A stretch of DNA of 64,000 nt from Granulicella mallensis MP5ACTX8 (GCF_000178955.2 NC_016631.1:3472001-3536000), one strand, 5' to 3'. Shown: positions 40,655-49,776, counted from the first letter of the stretch. The notes: a model not told the origin generated them from the letters alone. Numbers and translations: made by a program.

Positions 40655-42898
40655 ATGCTGCTGGAAATAAATCACCTAATTCGATTTGAAAACTATGTAA
40701 TTGATCGCCCCGCTTGGACTCTTCAGTGGCGAGGAGAGCCGATTGCGTTGAATCGCAAAAGCTTCGATCTGTTGCTTTATCTCATCGATCACCGGGATCG
40801 AGTCGCCAGCAAGGATGAATTGCTGCAGTCTCTCTGGCCAGATCAGTTTGTGGAGGAGAGCAACCTGGCCCAGCATGTCTTTCTGCTGCGCAAAGCTCTC
40901 TCACGGCACGATTCAGGACGAAAGATCATCGAGACCATTCCTGGACGCGGCTACCGGTTCACTGCGGCATTGGAAATCGAGCGGCACCCGGATCCGCAGG
41001 AACAGGTTCAGCAACAGATAGTGTTCAACACCAGCGAGTCGATCACTCAGATCACCATGGAAGAAGAGGAGATCGAGACAGACGGCGATGTATCGGCTGA
41101 TCTGCCGCTCCCTGCGGGGGCAACCAGCCGGGCTATCGCGATGCTGCCAAGTTCCTTGACGTCAAGCGCGGCGACTGTCGCTGGATGGTTCGGCTGGCAG
41201 CGCTCGCTCGACCGCACCGTTGGTCCGCCTGCCACGCGTTGGTTGCTCTGGGCTGCGGCAGGGGTGGTATTGCTGGCTGTGTATCTTGCGATCAGATCGA
41301 AGCATCCGGCCCATCTGCACATATCCACGTATACGCAAATCACAGATGACGGCCGCACTAAGTCCATCGGCGGAACCGACGGAAGCAGAATCTATTTCAC
41401 CCAACTGGAAACGAGCGGTATCGAAGAAGTCTCAGTCGCTGGCGGAGCGGAGGCGCCCATCCACGTTGCGATAGAGGAACCATGGAGCGGGGACGTTTCG
41501 CCGGACGGATCCACTCTGCTGATCATCTCCCAGGCAGGCGGCCAGGGCCCCGCGTCTTCGCTGTGGAGTTTTCGCTTGGTAGGCGGCTCTCTTCACCGTC
41601 TTGGAAGTGCGGTTTCCTCAGCAGCCTGGTCGCCCGACGGAGAGAAGATCGTTTACGCCTCGGCGAGTGGCGATATAAGCGTGATGCGGCGCGACGGCTC
41701 GGAGGCACATCGAATCGCCTCATCCGGAGGCTATGTGAGGTCCATAGCATGGTCGCCCAATGGGGACACGATTCGGTTTTCAAAAGACGGTTTGTTATGG
41801 GAAGTTTCAGCGGACGGAGCCAATCTACGCCAGCTCTTGCCCGGATGGAGTAAGTCGTCCACCCAGTGGAGCGGAAAATGGACACCGGATGGAAGATTCG
41901 TCTTCGTAGCCGACGGTCAGATCTGGCTCCTTGAGGACCAACCAGGATTCGGTTCGAACCGACCTTCAAGTCCAGTTCAACTCACCTTTGGCCCCACCGT
42001 CTGGGATCGGCCCATTTCAAGCCCTGATGGGAAGAAAATCTTCGCATCAGGACTCACTAAACGTGGTGAACTTGTTCGCTTCGACATAAAATCCAGCCAG
42101 TTTAAGCCCTTTCTCTCCGGCATCTCGGCAGAGTTCGTCTCCTTTTCGAGCGACGGCAAATCGGTGGCATATGTCTCCTACCCCGCGGGCATTCTCTGGC
42201 GAGCCAATCTAGACGGCAGCAACCCCATTCAACTGACCGAACCTCCCGTGTACCCGAAATCGGTGCGCTGGTCCCCCGACGGGTCGCAGATTGCCTTTGT
42301 GAACCGCACCGCGGACGGCGTCGATGTCATTTTCGTCGTTCCCTCAGATGGAAGCGGAAAGCCGCAACGCATTTCGCCCGATGATCGCCAGGCGGAGACG
42401 GATCCAAGCTGGTCGCCCGACGGGCGAAGGATAGTTTTTTCCACGTCGCCCAATGTCGGCGCAAGCGCCAAGTCCGACCTGCGCATCCTCGATATCGCGA
42501 GCCACACAGCCGCGATCATTCCTGCTTCGGACGGTCTCCTAGTACCCCACTGGTCGCCCGATGGCCGTTCAATTGCCGCCATGACTCTCGACACTATGAG
42601 CATGAAACTTTTCAACCTATCGAGCGGAAAATGGACAACGCTGTATACCGGCGCCGTGGCTTTTCCCGAATGGTCCCACGACGGCCGGTGGATATACTAC
42701 GTCCGGTGGACGACCGATCCGGCAGTCCTGCGCATTCGCGCCGAGGATGGGAAACAGGAAAGCGTTGCCGATCTGAAAGGCGCGCGGTACACCGGCACTT
42801 ATACGTTGTGGATGGGCCTTGACCCAGCCGACGCACCAATGCTGCTTCGCGACGAAGGAACCGATGACATCTATGCCCTGACGTTGGAGCGGAAATGA
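40655..42898 (+). CDS. Membrane-anchored winged-helix regulator with TolB/PD40 propeller sensor
   Basis: 747 residues. Winged helix at about 8-107, nearly the same as the 32562 protein (LNRKSFDLLLYLIDHRDRVASKDELLQSLWP, SNLAQHVFLLRKALSRHDSG, IIETIPGRGYRF), followed by a linker with SESITQITMEEE. Then the odd stretch VAGWFGWQRSLDRTVG, which resembles the membrane-helix end of the TPR-type regulator, and the actual membrane helix near 194-213 (WLLWAAAGVVLLAVYLAI). The periplasmic part is a TolB-like propeller of PD40 repeats (WSPDGEKIVYASASGDI, WSPDGSQIAFVNR, WSPDGRRIVFST). This looks like a chimera in which a new sensor was joined to an old DNA-binding half. No Shine-Dalgarno; the start abuts the repeats. 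Confidence 0.88.
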   Translation: MLLEINHLIRFENYVIDRPAWTLQWRGEPIALNRKSFDLLLYLIDHRDRVASKDELLQSLWPDQFVEESNLAQHVFLLRKALSRHDSGRKIIETIPGRGYRFTAALEIERHPDPQEQVQQQIVFNTSESITQITMEEEEIETDGDVSADLPLPAGATSRAIAMLPSSLTSSAATVAGWFGWQRSLDRTVGPPATRWLLWAAAGVVLLAVYLAIRSKHPAHLHISTYTQITDDGRTKSIGGTDGSRIYFTQLETSGIEEVSVAGGAEAPIHVAIEEPWSGDVSPDGSTLLIISQAGGQGPASSLWSFRLVGGSLHRLGSAVSSAAWSPDGEKIVYASASGDISVMRRDGSEAHRIASSGGYVRSIAWSPNGDTIRFSKDGLLWEVSADGANLRQLLPGWSKSSTQWSGKWTPDGRFVFVADGQIWLLEDQPGFGSNRPSSPVQLTFGPTVWDRPISSPDGKKIFASGLTKRGELVRFDIKSSQFKPFLSGISAEFVSFSSDGKSVAYVSYPAGILWRANLDGSNPIQLTEPPVYPKSVRWSPDGSQIAFVNRTADGVDVIFVVPSDGSGKPQRISPDDRQAETDPSWSPDGRRIVFSTSPNVGASAKSDLRILDIASHTAAIIPASDGLLVPHWSPDGRSIAAMTLDTMSMKLFNLSSGKWTTLYTGAVAFPEWSHDGRWIYYVRWTTDPAVLRIRAEDGKQESVADLKGARYTGTYTLWMGLDPADAPMLLRDEGTDDIYALTLERK

Positions 42899-43079
42899 CG
42901 ATTCTTGCCAGGAAGTCGATTCATGGTTGCCATATTCAGAGGAGAAGACCCTAAACGGAATTTCAAGCACGCTAAGCCCGTGCTGACAGTTTTGTTCATT
43001 TGGTGCACACGCCCAGTGGCCGAGGCTGGCCGACATTTTGACGATCCAATGTAACGTGGGTGCTACAAAAATTCCAAAA

Positions 43080-43242
43080 TTATGGCATCCAATTGGCAGT
43101 CAATAAGGGACAAAACGGTATTAAACCCACCCTCTTCGGGCACTACTTTCGACGAAATTTCCCAGTTTTATCAACTGGTTAAATGAAACTACCAAAACTG
43201 CAAAACCTTTATGCGTCGGTTCGATCCCGACCCGCGCCTCCA
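43080..43242 (+). repeat. Element end with 3' half of tRNA-Cys(GCA), copy C
   Basis: Bases 43199-43242 run from the anticodon (TGCAAAACC) through an intact T-arm and acceptor strand to TCCA. The about 115 bases before them match copy A, including ATGGCATCCAAT, GACAAAACGGTA and TCGACGAAA. No 5' tRNA half (GGCGCGG) is found. A good terminator follows after 18 bases, as expected downstream of a real tRNA gene, so copy C is probably the original chromosomal 3' end of tRNA-Cys and marks the right border of the island. Confidence 0.75.
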
Positions 43243-43260
43243 AATATTCAGTAGCTTAGA

Positions 43261-43285
43261 ACCCATCCTCTGCGGATGGGTTTTC
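43261..43285 (+). terminator. Rho-independent terminator after tRNA-Cys end
   Basis: ACCCATCC and GGATGGGT form an 8-bp stem with a 5-base loop, followed directly by TTTTCT. It lies 18 bases after the CCA of copy C and fits termination of a tRNA transcript. Confidence 0.75.
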
Positions 43286-43351
43286 TCTTGCAGGGGAAAG
43301 TGACGGGACTGCGAACTTTCAGTTTCTACACAAGATGCAGCTTCAAAAGAA

Positions 43352-43377
43352 AAAGCCCGCTCTGAAGAGCGGGCTTT
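43352..43377 (-). terminator. Rho-independent terminator of the glutathione peroxidase gene
   Basis: AAAGCCCGCTC and GAGCGGGCTTT form an 11-bp stem with a 4-base loop, followed on the minus strand by TTTTCTTTT. It lies 15 bases after the gene's stop. Confidence 0.8.
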
Positions 43378-43392
43378 CACGCATCGCAGCGA

Positions 43393-43938
43393 CTATGACT
43401 TCAGCGCAGACTCGATCGCCGAGATCACCTCTGGCGAATCCGGCGTCACGGCAGGCTCAAAGCGAGCGATCGGCTGTCCGTTGCGCGCGATGAGGAACTT
43501 GGTGAAGTTCCACTTGATCTCGCCGCCAACGTTCGGCGCCGCAGTGAGGTATTGGTAAAGCGGCGTCTTATCGTCGCCCTTTACCGAGACCTTCGCCATC
43601 ATCGGAAACTTCACGTGGAACTTGGCGCTGCAGAACTCCTTGATCGTTGCATTGGTGCCGGACTCCTGGTTGGCGAAGTTATTCGCCGGCACGCCGACGA
43701 TCACCAGGCCCTTGTCCTTGTACTTCTCGTAGACGGCCTCGAGGGCCGTGTACTGCGGCGTAAATCCGCAGGCGCTGGCGACGTTGACCACCAGCAGCAC
43801 CTTGCCCTTGTAGGCACCCAGCGTGGTGGGGTCACCATCGATGGTGCTCAGTTTGAACTTGTAGACGGGCGCGCCGCCATCGGCCACAGCCACGCCACTC
43901 AGGAACAACAACATCAGCATCAGGAAGATCTTTCGCAC
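43393..43938 (-). CDS. Exported glutathione peroxidase-like protein
   Basis: Thiol peroxidase of the GPx family, about 181 residues from a GTG at 43938 with GAGG upstream; the frame stays open far beyond but without protein-like content. Signal peptide LMLMLLFLSGVAVADGG. Landmarks: YKGKVLLVVNVASACGFTPQY with the peroxidatic Cys near 57 (Cys, not Sec), VGVPANNFANQESG, and the Trp-Asn of the catalytic tetrad in IKWNFTKFLI. The tetrad Gln position (usually N-Q-F) is Asn here. The electron donor is probably thioredoxin-like rather than glutathione, as for most bacterial Cys-GPx; that is inference. It ends at a clear terminator. Confidence 0.9.
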   Translation of the reverse strand: MRKIFLMLMLLFLSGVAVADGGAPVYKFKLSTIDGDPTTLGAYKGKVLLVVNVASACGFTPQYTALEAVYEKYKDKGLVIVGVPANNFANQESGTNATIKEFCSAKFHVKFPMMAKVSVKGDDKTPLYQYLTAAPNVGGEIKWNFTKFLIARNGQPIARFEPAVTPDSPEVISAIESALKS

Positions 43939-44210
43939 GGGCGCCTCACAAAAATCGTTACATTCCCAGTGTACCCGTGCGGCTGACTTAGGCGACAGCG
44001 CCGTCGCCGATGTTCGTACCGAGTGCCCTGCTCGGTCGGCAATTCCAGCGATGATCCATGCAGCGCGCCAGAGTTCTGCAGCGTCACCAGCAGCACTGCC
44101 ATTAGGGCAGCCAATTGACGTTAAGTCCGGATTCATCAGCCGAGTAGGCCGCCTCAGACAAGAGGAGGAACTCGACGCCTGCCACTCAATCCGGCGAATG
44201 GGACCGGTAA

Positions 44211-45512
44211 TTATTTGCCGAAGCCGGGCACATCGACACGGCGAACGACGTGGTCCTGAATCCAGTGCGCGTCCCACCACTCTTTGGGGTCGATCTGGAC
44301 CCCATCGAGTTGCATGGCAAAGTGAATGTGGTCTCCGCCAGCCATCCCAGTCATGCCGCTCAGTCCCATGATCTGCGAGCGCTTGACCTCGTCGCCCACA
44401 TGTACGTCGATCCGGCTCATGTGGCCATAGATGGTCTGCAGGCCATATCCATGGTCCACCACGATGCAGTTGCCATAGATGCCCAGAGGCGACGCCCAGA
44501 CGACACGGCCATCATTCGACGCCTCAACACCAACATGCTGGGTAACGGCGAGGTCGTAGCCGAGATGCACCTGCTGATCGATTTTCTGGCCATGGTAGAT
44601 GTAGCTGCGCACGTCAGCAAAGGTCGCCTCGGCCTGCGCGTGCGACTGACGCGCGAAGGGCTCGTGCCAGAGGAAGTGGTCGGCAGTCTTGAGACGCAGG
44701 TCGGACAGCGTCTTGTTATTGGCCTGCCGCATCTCGGTATTGATCTTCACGAACCGAGCGACAGGATCGCCCGTGCCATTGGGGTCCAGCTCGCCAAGCA
44801 CCTTCTGCATGAACTGATCGGAGATCTGAATCTGGTGCTGCGTGTACACGGGCTGTTCCCTCTTCGGGAAGATGACGGTCAGCGGCGTAGTCACGTCGTT
44901 GCCGGAGCCGTTTGAAGCATAGGCCAGCGGAGTCGTACTGGCAGGCATATTCCACGCAAAGGCAAACAAGGAGAACAAGCCAGGTTTACCGCCAGGCATC
45001 GGCCACGCACGGAAGGTCTGGTCGCCGACCCGGATTCCAGCAGAGGTGTAGTTGCCGGTGATGTTCATGGTAGCCAGGTCGGCCATGCCCAGATAGAGAT
45101 AGTGCTGGTCGGAGTCCGCGCTGACAAGAGGCGGCTGGGTGACCACGTTGACGTCGCGTTCCCAGCGAGAGGTGCCGTGGAGCAGGCCGCCGGACGTGGC
45201 TTCGAGGACCAGGTGGGCAGGGCCGTCATGCAACTGGGGAGTAGTCTTAACGCCGACCTGAAAATTGAAGGTCGTATCGATGTTTTTGGATGTGGCGTTT
45301 GTCTCCCATGCCTGATACTTCGCGCCGTTCTGCGTCACCGTGGCAGTGAGCCTGCTAACACCATGAGGATCGTGGATGTGGACGGCAATGGGAGTCGCCG
45401 GCCCAATAACGGTCGGGGAGGAGAGCACATCCAAAGAAGGCTTGCTGCAGCCAGACAGAGTCAGCAATAACGGCAGCAGAAGGATACTTGCATTGTTGAT
45501 TGGAGTTCTCAC
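44211..45512 (-). CDS. M23-family peptidase lipoprotein
   Basis: 433 residues, GTG start. Lipoprotein signal with lipobox LTLSGC. Residues of about 30-280 form an Ig-like/strand-rich region (IAVHIHDPHGVSRLTATV) of unknown role. The C-terminal LytM/M23 domain has HLGYDLAVTQHVGV (H-x-x-x-D), GNCIVVDHGYGLQTIYGHMSRIDVHVGDEV and HIHFAMQLDG (H-x-H), so all zinc ligands are present and the endopeptidase is probably active on peptidoglycan cross-links in the periplasm. It is not obviously cotranscribed with its neighbours (122 bases from the TonB gene, 272 from the peroxidase). Confidence 0.9.
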   Translation of the reverse strand: MRTPINNASILLLPLLLTLSGCSKPSLDVLSSPTVIGPATPIAVHIHDPHGVSRLTATVTQNGAKYQAWETNATSKNIDTTFNFQVGVKTTPQLHDGPAHLVLEATSGGLLHGTSRWERDVNVVTQPPLVSADSDQHYLYLGMADLATMNITGNYTSAGIRVGDQTFRAWPMPGGKPGLFSLFAFAWNMPASTTPLAYASNGSGNDVTTPLTVIFPKREQPVYTQHQIQISDQFMQKVLGELDPNGTGDPVARFVKINTEMRQANNKTLSDLRLKTADHFLWHEPFARQSHAQAEATFADVRSYIYHGQKIDQQVHLGYDLAVTQHVGVEASNDGRVVWASPLGIYGNCIVVDHGYGLQTIYGHMSRIDVHVGDEVKRSQIMGLSGMTGMAGGDHIHFAMQLDGVQIDPKEWWDAHWIQDHVVRRVDVPGFGK

Positions 45513-45634
45513 AAGTCGATTCTAGCCTCAAAGCATGTCCGTGACATTTCTTAGTTTGTCAGCCCGAAATCCGTAGCAAACATCGAGATCTACATCCTTC
45601 AATAAAAGATTGAATGGCGAAATGCACATACCGT

Positions 45635-47962
45635 CTAGAAGGTGGTGTTAAGGCGGAGGCTGAAGCTTCGCGCAGGACCGATGGCGTTGCCGGAGAAGAG
45701 GCCGCCAAAGTCGATGACATTCAGACGGTTGTTGAGATTGTCTCCATCGATTTGAAAGCGGGAATTGATTTTTTCACTCTTATAGACGGTTGCGCCAAGC
45801 GATGCCTGAACGGAAAGAGACGGGTCTACGCGACCGCGATCGAAGTTGAGCCGATTGACGACATCAGGACCATATTGAGCCAGAGCGTCATCCGGTGAGC
45901 CTTCAAATTCGAAAGGAAGGCCAGAGCCGGAGAGGAGCCCGGCGGCAAGCCAGATGCGGGGCATAAGTTGGTATTTGAACCGTATGCGGAGAGTGTTTCG
46001 CTGGTCCTGAGAGTCGGGAAAGTGGCCGCTGAGCTGGGTAAGAGCCGAGTTAACGTCATCTCCGAGAAAGAGGCCTCCGGTTACCGGGAACCAGACGTTG
46101 CCCACCATGTACGAATAGCTGACATAGCCGGTGAGCTTGCCTAAGTGCACCAGATCCAGCTTGCCTTCCGCGCCGTAGATGACAGCCTTATCAAAAGCGA
46201 TGGGATAGCTTACGCCGGTATTGAGAAGCTGGTCGTCGTCAGCATAGTTGCGGACGTCGCGGCGGTAGACATTCACGTCGAGCCGCAACCTTTCCGCCAC
46301 AGACTTGCTTGCACCGGCCTCAAAGTAGTTGCCTTCGGAGGGTTTGACTGGAAGCTTCAGGACTTGAGGATCGACGGACTGAATGTAGCCTGAGCTCGAG
46401 ATGAGAATGTTTTCGTTGGAGGGCGTCTGGAAGATGCGGTCGTAAGAGGCATGGACGACCGTATTGATCGAGGGAAGATAGCGCCCGATAGACAAGCGCG
46501 GACTGACGGCATTTTGGTTGAGGAGAAGCTGGTAATGGTCCCAGCGAAGACCACCGCTCAAAGTCCACTGTCCGAGACGAATGAGGTCTTCGACAAAGGC
46601 AGATTGTTCGAGGTCGGGCCTGCTCTGAATGAACGGCGGAAGTGTGGTGGGAGTGCCGTCGTCGAACTGTGTGGGGTCAGTGATGGTATAGCTGAAATCT
46701 TCATGCAGGAAGGTGGCGTCGGATTCGACACCCGCCTTGAACTCCTGATGGCCATGGTGAAAAGATACCGTGTCCTTGAAGTAGCCTTCACGGAAGTCGT
46801 TTTTCTGGAACGCGATGATCGGAGTAGACAACGGGTTGGAGTAGAGGTCGTTAGCATTGTCGCGAACCATGCCGACGAGGCTGGTGAGCAGGTTAGGCGA
46901 GAAGGTGTGCTGATAGCCAGCGGTGCCGATCGTTTCGAAGTTATCGCCGTTCTGGATCTGCCCGGCCTGTTCCTGCAGGAGTTCGTTGGGAACCTGAAAG
47001 CGCGACAACTCATGCCGGACACTCAGGTTGAAGCTGTCCCTGGGGCTAAAGTCACGCTCATATCTAACGGCGAAGTCTGCGGTCGTGCCTTTATTGGTGA
47101 AGTTCTCCAGAACGACAGGGTTGAGATAGTGACTCGTGACGCTACCTGAAGCAGAGGCGAAGAGAGAATTCTTACCCCAGGTGTCCTGTAACTGGCCGAA
47201 AGATTGAAGGGTGTCATAGCTGCCGCCACCAAGAACCAGCTGGCCATGCAGGCCGGAAAGCGGCTGGTGCGTGGTGTTGAGTTCGACTACGCCACCAAGT
47301 TTTCTTCCGTACTCAGCAGGAAAGCCTGCGGTATAGACACTGATGGAGTCGAGGTCATCGGCCTCAATCTCGGGACCGAAGCCGGGGGAACGGTTGTCCG
47401 TGAGAGGAACGCCGTCAACGATAAGTTGGGTTTGATACTCCGAACCGCGAGGGTGAAGGACGGCGTTGCCTTCATAGAGCCAGCCGGGTTGCGAGTTGAC
47501 GAGATCCTGCACAGAACGGCCGGGAAGCGAATCCACTTTGTCTTCGATCTGCGCCGAGCCAATCCTCATGATGGAAGAGGGGCCGTTCGGATCGATGAGA
47601 GAGCTACTGGCGGAGACATGAATGACGGTGCTGACAGGAGAAATAACGAGCTGAAGAGTTTGTTCGACGGGAATTGCGGATCGTATCTCAAACGATGTCG
47701 CTACCGAAGCGAAGCTCTCTTTCTCAACCTTTAGACTGTAAACCCCATAGGGCAGGGTTTTGATCGTGATGTTGCCGTCTTTGTTCGTTACAAGCCGTCG
47801 AAAGTATTGGTTGGCTTCGTTGGAGAGCACAACAGAGCTTTCGACCCCATGTCCACTAGGGTCCGTAAGGGTAAGACGAAGTTCTCCGGTATTAACCTGG
47901 GCCAGAAGGGGGGCCGAGGCAAAACAAAACAATAAAACAAATAGGGAGATTTTCTTCATCAT
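45635..47962 (-). CDS. TonB-dependent receptor with carboxypeptidase-regulatory N-domain
   Basis: 775 residues from ATG 47962 (a TTG three bases earlier is possible). Signal peptide SLFVLLFCFASAPLLAQ. CarboxypepD_reg domain at about 22-105 (LRLTLTDPSGHGVESSVVLS, TIKTLPYGVYSLKVEK). Plug domain at about 120-240 (DSLPGRSVQDLVNSQPGW, YQTQLIVDGVPLTDN, VYTAGFPAEYGRKLGGVVEL), then a barrel ending RSFSLRLNTTF with a terminal aromatic residue. Shorter than the receptor at 1-1515 and of a different subgroup (closer to siderophore/vitamin-type receptors). No TonB box is obvious. Substrate unknown. Confidence 0.9.
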   Translation of the reverse strand: MMKKISLFVLLFCFASAPLLAQVNTGELRLTLTDPSGHGVESSVVLSNEANQYFRRLVTNKDGNITIKTLPYGVYSLKVEKESFASVATSFEIRSAIPVEQTLQLVISPVSTVIHVSASSSLIDPNGPSSIMRIGSAQIEDKVDSLPGRSVQDLVNSQPGWLYEGNAVLHPRGSEYQTQLIVDGVPLTDNRSPGFGPEIEADDLDSISVYTAGFPAEYGRKLGGVVELNTTHQPLSGLHGQLVLGGGSYDTLQSFGQLQDTWGKNSLFASASGSVTSHYLNPVVLENFTNKGTTADFAVRYERDFSPRDSFNLSVRHELSRFQVPNELLQEQAGQIQNGDNFETIGTAGYQHTFSPNLLTSLVGMVRDNANDLYSNPLSTPIIAFQKNDFREGYFKDTVSFHHGHQEFKAGVESDATFLHEDFSYTITDPTQFDDGTPTTLPPFIQSRPDLEQSAFVEDLIRLGQWTLSGGLRWDHYQLLLNQNAVSPRLSIGRYLPSINTVVHASYDRIFQTPSNENILISSSGYIQSVDPQVLKLPVKPSEGNYFEAGASKSVAERLRLDVNVYRRDVRNYADDDQLLNTGVSYPIAFDKAVIYGAEGKLDLVHLGKLTGYVSYSYMVGNVWFPVTGGLFLGDDVNSALTQLSGHFPDSQDQRNTLRIRFKYQLMPRIWLAAGLLSGSGLPFEFEGSPDDALAQYGPDVVNRLNFDRGRVDPSLSVQASLGATVYKSEKINSRFQIDGDNLNNRLNVIDFGGLFSGNAIGPARSFSLRLNTTF

Positions 47963-48041
47963 CAATAACCGGTCTAATTTTCAGATTTGTGCTAAAGCTT
48001 ACCCCTCGGAAAAGCAATCATCTTCTGATCTTCGCTAATAC

Positions 48042-49736
48042 CTAATCCTCACTCTTTTTCACTGGAGGCTGCTCAGGCGGAAGCTTTGCAAGCGCCGAGT
48101 TCACTTTAGTTAACCAGCTCGGAAAGGGACGCGAGAGAGATTTAGCGTATTCGAGAGAGGGACGGTCGCCCTTTGCGATAAGCAAGTTGACATAATTCTC
48201 GAGGCTCACATGACTCCATGGCGAAATGGGGCGCTGAGTAATATCAGTGAAATACCATTTGCCAAAGAGTGTCCATCGATCCGTGTCCTTGGAACTGTTC
48301 ACCTTCACTCGAATCGCCTCTATCCTGGCGAGATCCGGCTGCATCGTGTGATCGAAGTTATTCAGTGTGGACGCAAAGTCGAGCAGATCGGCGACCCACG
48401 ACGGAGCCTCTTCATTTGGAGGCAGATCGATCACCCAGCCAGACGAGCCGCCTGCGATCAATAGAGATAATCCATCCGGGCTAAATGAGAAATACGGAGG
48501 TCCGTCAGACAAAAGGGTCGGAAGCTGAATCTGTTCCCCGGTAGACGTATCCCAAAGTCGAACCGCCTTATCCCCTGCAACCGTAGCGACTAACTTGCTG
48601 TCGAGACTGAACGATGCCCGGCCTACAGGAGCCGGATGCTGCAAAGGAGGTACAGTCAATTTATCGCTACTCGTACTCCATATACGTACAGCATGATCCT
48701 TCGAGGCAGTAACGATAAGTGAAGCATCGCTGTTGAACTCCGCCGACCCCACTCCAAATCCATGACTCATGACGCTCCCGATTGGCGTCCCGTTCTGGGC
48801 GTCCCATATCTCCGCCGTAGAGTCCGCGCACGCCGTAACAATTCGCTTGTTATCGGGGCTGAATTGAGCGCTGTAAATATCGTTGCCACGACGCAATTGT
48901 CGGATACGTACCCCGGTGCGGGGATCGCGGAGATCGGCGAAGTTATCTCCTGTTGCAATCAAAAGTGCCTTTCCATCACTGCTAAAGCTCACATGGTAGG
49001 CTGCCTCATGATACTCGATCAGGGGGGACAGCGGCTTACCGGTCGCTGCATCCCAGGTACGCGCCTTCCCTTCATCGGACGAGGCAGCGACGATCTTTCC
49101 ATCCGGGCTAAAGCTCACAGACCAGGCGGACCCGATGAACTGCATAGAGGTGGCTAATCTTTTGCTGGTGCTGGCATCCCAAACCGTCACCTTGCCGTCC
49201 TCTGTACCGGTCGCGATTTGTTTTGAATCGCTGCTGAAGACTCCAGAGACCACCTCATCATCGTGGTCCAGCGATGGCGTCAATTGAACTCCGGTACGAG
49301 CATCCCACACTCTGGCGGTATGGTCCTTTGAAGTGGTCAGGATTTTAGTTCCATCAGGACTGTAGCTGGCCGATGTGATAACTCCTGTATGCCCCTGAAG
49401 CCTGAGCGCGGTATTGGCTCGCTGTTCAGCAAGCAGACGAAAAGCGAAACGGGACGCTACCAGGTTGCCAGGTTGCAGACGCAGGCTCTCCGCCACCAAC
49501 CGAAGCGCCGCAGGTTTGCTGCCGGTCTCAGCCAGTTCGAACGCTTTCAAATAATCGATATACGACTCGGTAACTGCCGCCGAAGTTTTTGTGGCACCGA
49601 CAGAAACCGACGGCCCTTGATTGTTGTTTGCGATGGCCTGAGCAATCAGACTGCCACCTCCCTGGGACAGGACGAACATTAAGACAGGGATAGGAAGCAG
49701 TTCCTGACGCCACAACCACTTATAAGGAGAGAACAT
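48042..49736 (-). CDS. Exported WD40-repeat protein
   Basis: 564 residues. Probable signal sequence or anchor near the start (LLPIPVLMFVLSQGGGSLIAQ), a short helical/TPR-like part (YLKAFELAETGSKPAALRLVAESLRLQPGN), then about eight WD40 repeats from residue 115 to 440 (LQGHTGVITSASYSPDGTKI, ARVWDARTG, GKVTVWDAST, VRLWDTSTG), forming a propeller. The C-terminal about 110 residues are helical without a known domain. GAGGAA precedes the ATG. It lies 105 bases after the modular surface protein, separated by a hairpin, and may be transcribed separately. Scaffold function is inferred. Confidence 0.85.
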   Translation of the reverse strand: MFSPYKWLWRQELLPIPVLMFVLSQGGGSLIAQAIANNNQGPSVSVGATKTSAAVTESYIDYLKAFELAETGSKPAALRLVAESLRLQPGNLVASRFAFRLLAEQRANTALRLQGHTGVITSASYSPDGTKILTTSKDHTARVWDARTGVQLTPSLDHDDEVVSGVFSSDSKQIATGTEDGKVTVWDASTSKRLATSMQFIGSAWSVSFSPDGKIVAASSDEGKARTWDAATGKPLSPLIEYHEAAYHVSFSSDGKALLIATGDNFADLRDPRTGVRIRQLRRGNDIYSAQFSPDNKRIVTACADSTAEIWDAQNGTPIGSVMSHGFGVGSAEFNSDASLIVTASKDHAVRIWSTSSDKLTVPPLQHPAPVGRASFSLDSKLVATVAGDKAVRLWDTSTGEQIQLPTLLSDGPPYFSFSPDGLSLLIAGGSSGWVIDLPPNEEAPSWVADLLDFASTLNNFDHTMQPDLARIEAIRVKVNSSKDTDRWTLFGKWYFTDITQRPISPWSHVSLENYVNLLIAKGDRPSLEYAKSLSRPFPSWLTKVNSALAKLPPEQPPVKKSED

Positions 49737-49776
49737 CCATTCCTCTTCGAGTATTAAGAGTTTTATAAATCAATTT

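Noticed and set aside
43199..43242. Functional tRNA-Cys gene
   Set aside because: Only the part from the anticodon loop onward is present. The bases before it match the element end of copy A, not a D-arm or 5' acceptor strand.
43939..44280. N-terminal extension of the glutathione peroxidase frame
   Set aside because: The frame is open but has no protein-like content; the GTG at 43938 has a ribosome site and is followed by a signal peptide.
44250..44915. Plus-strand frame of 221 residues
   Set aside because: Antisense to the M23 lipoprotein, which has all catalytic motifs; the plus frame is a shadow.
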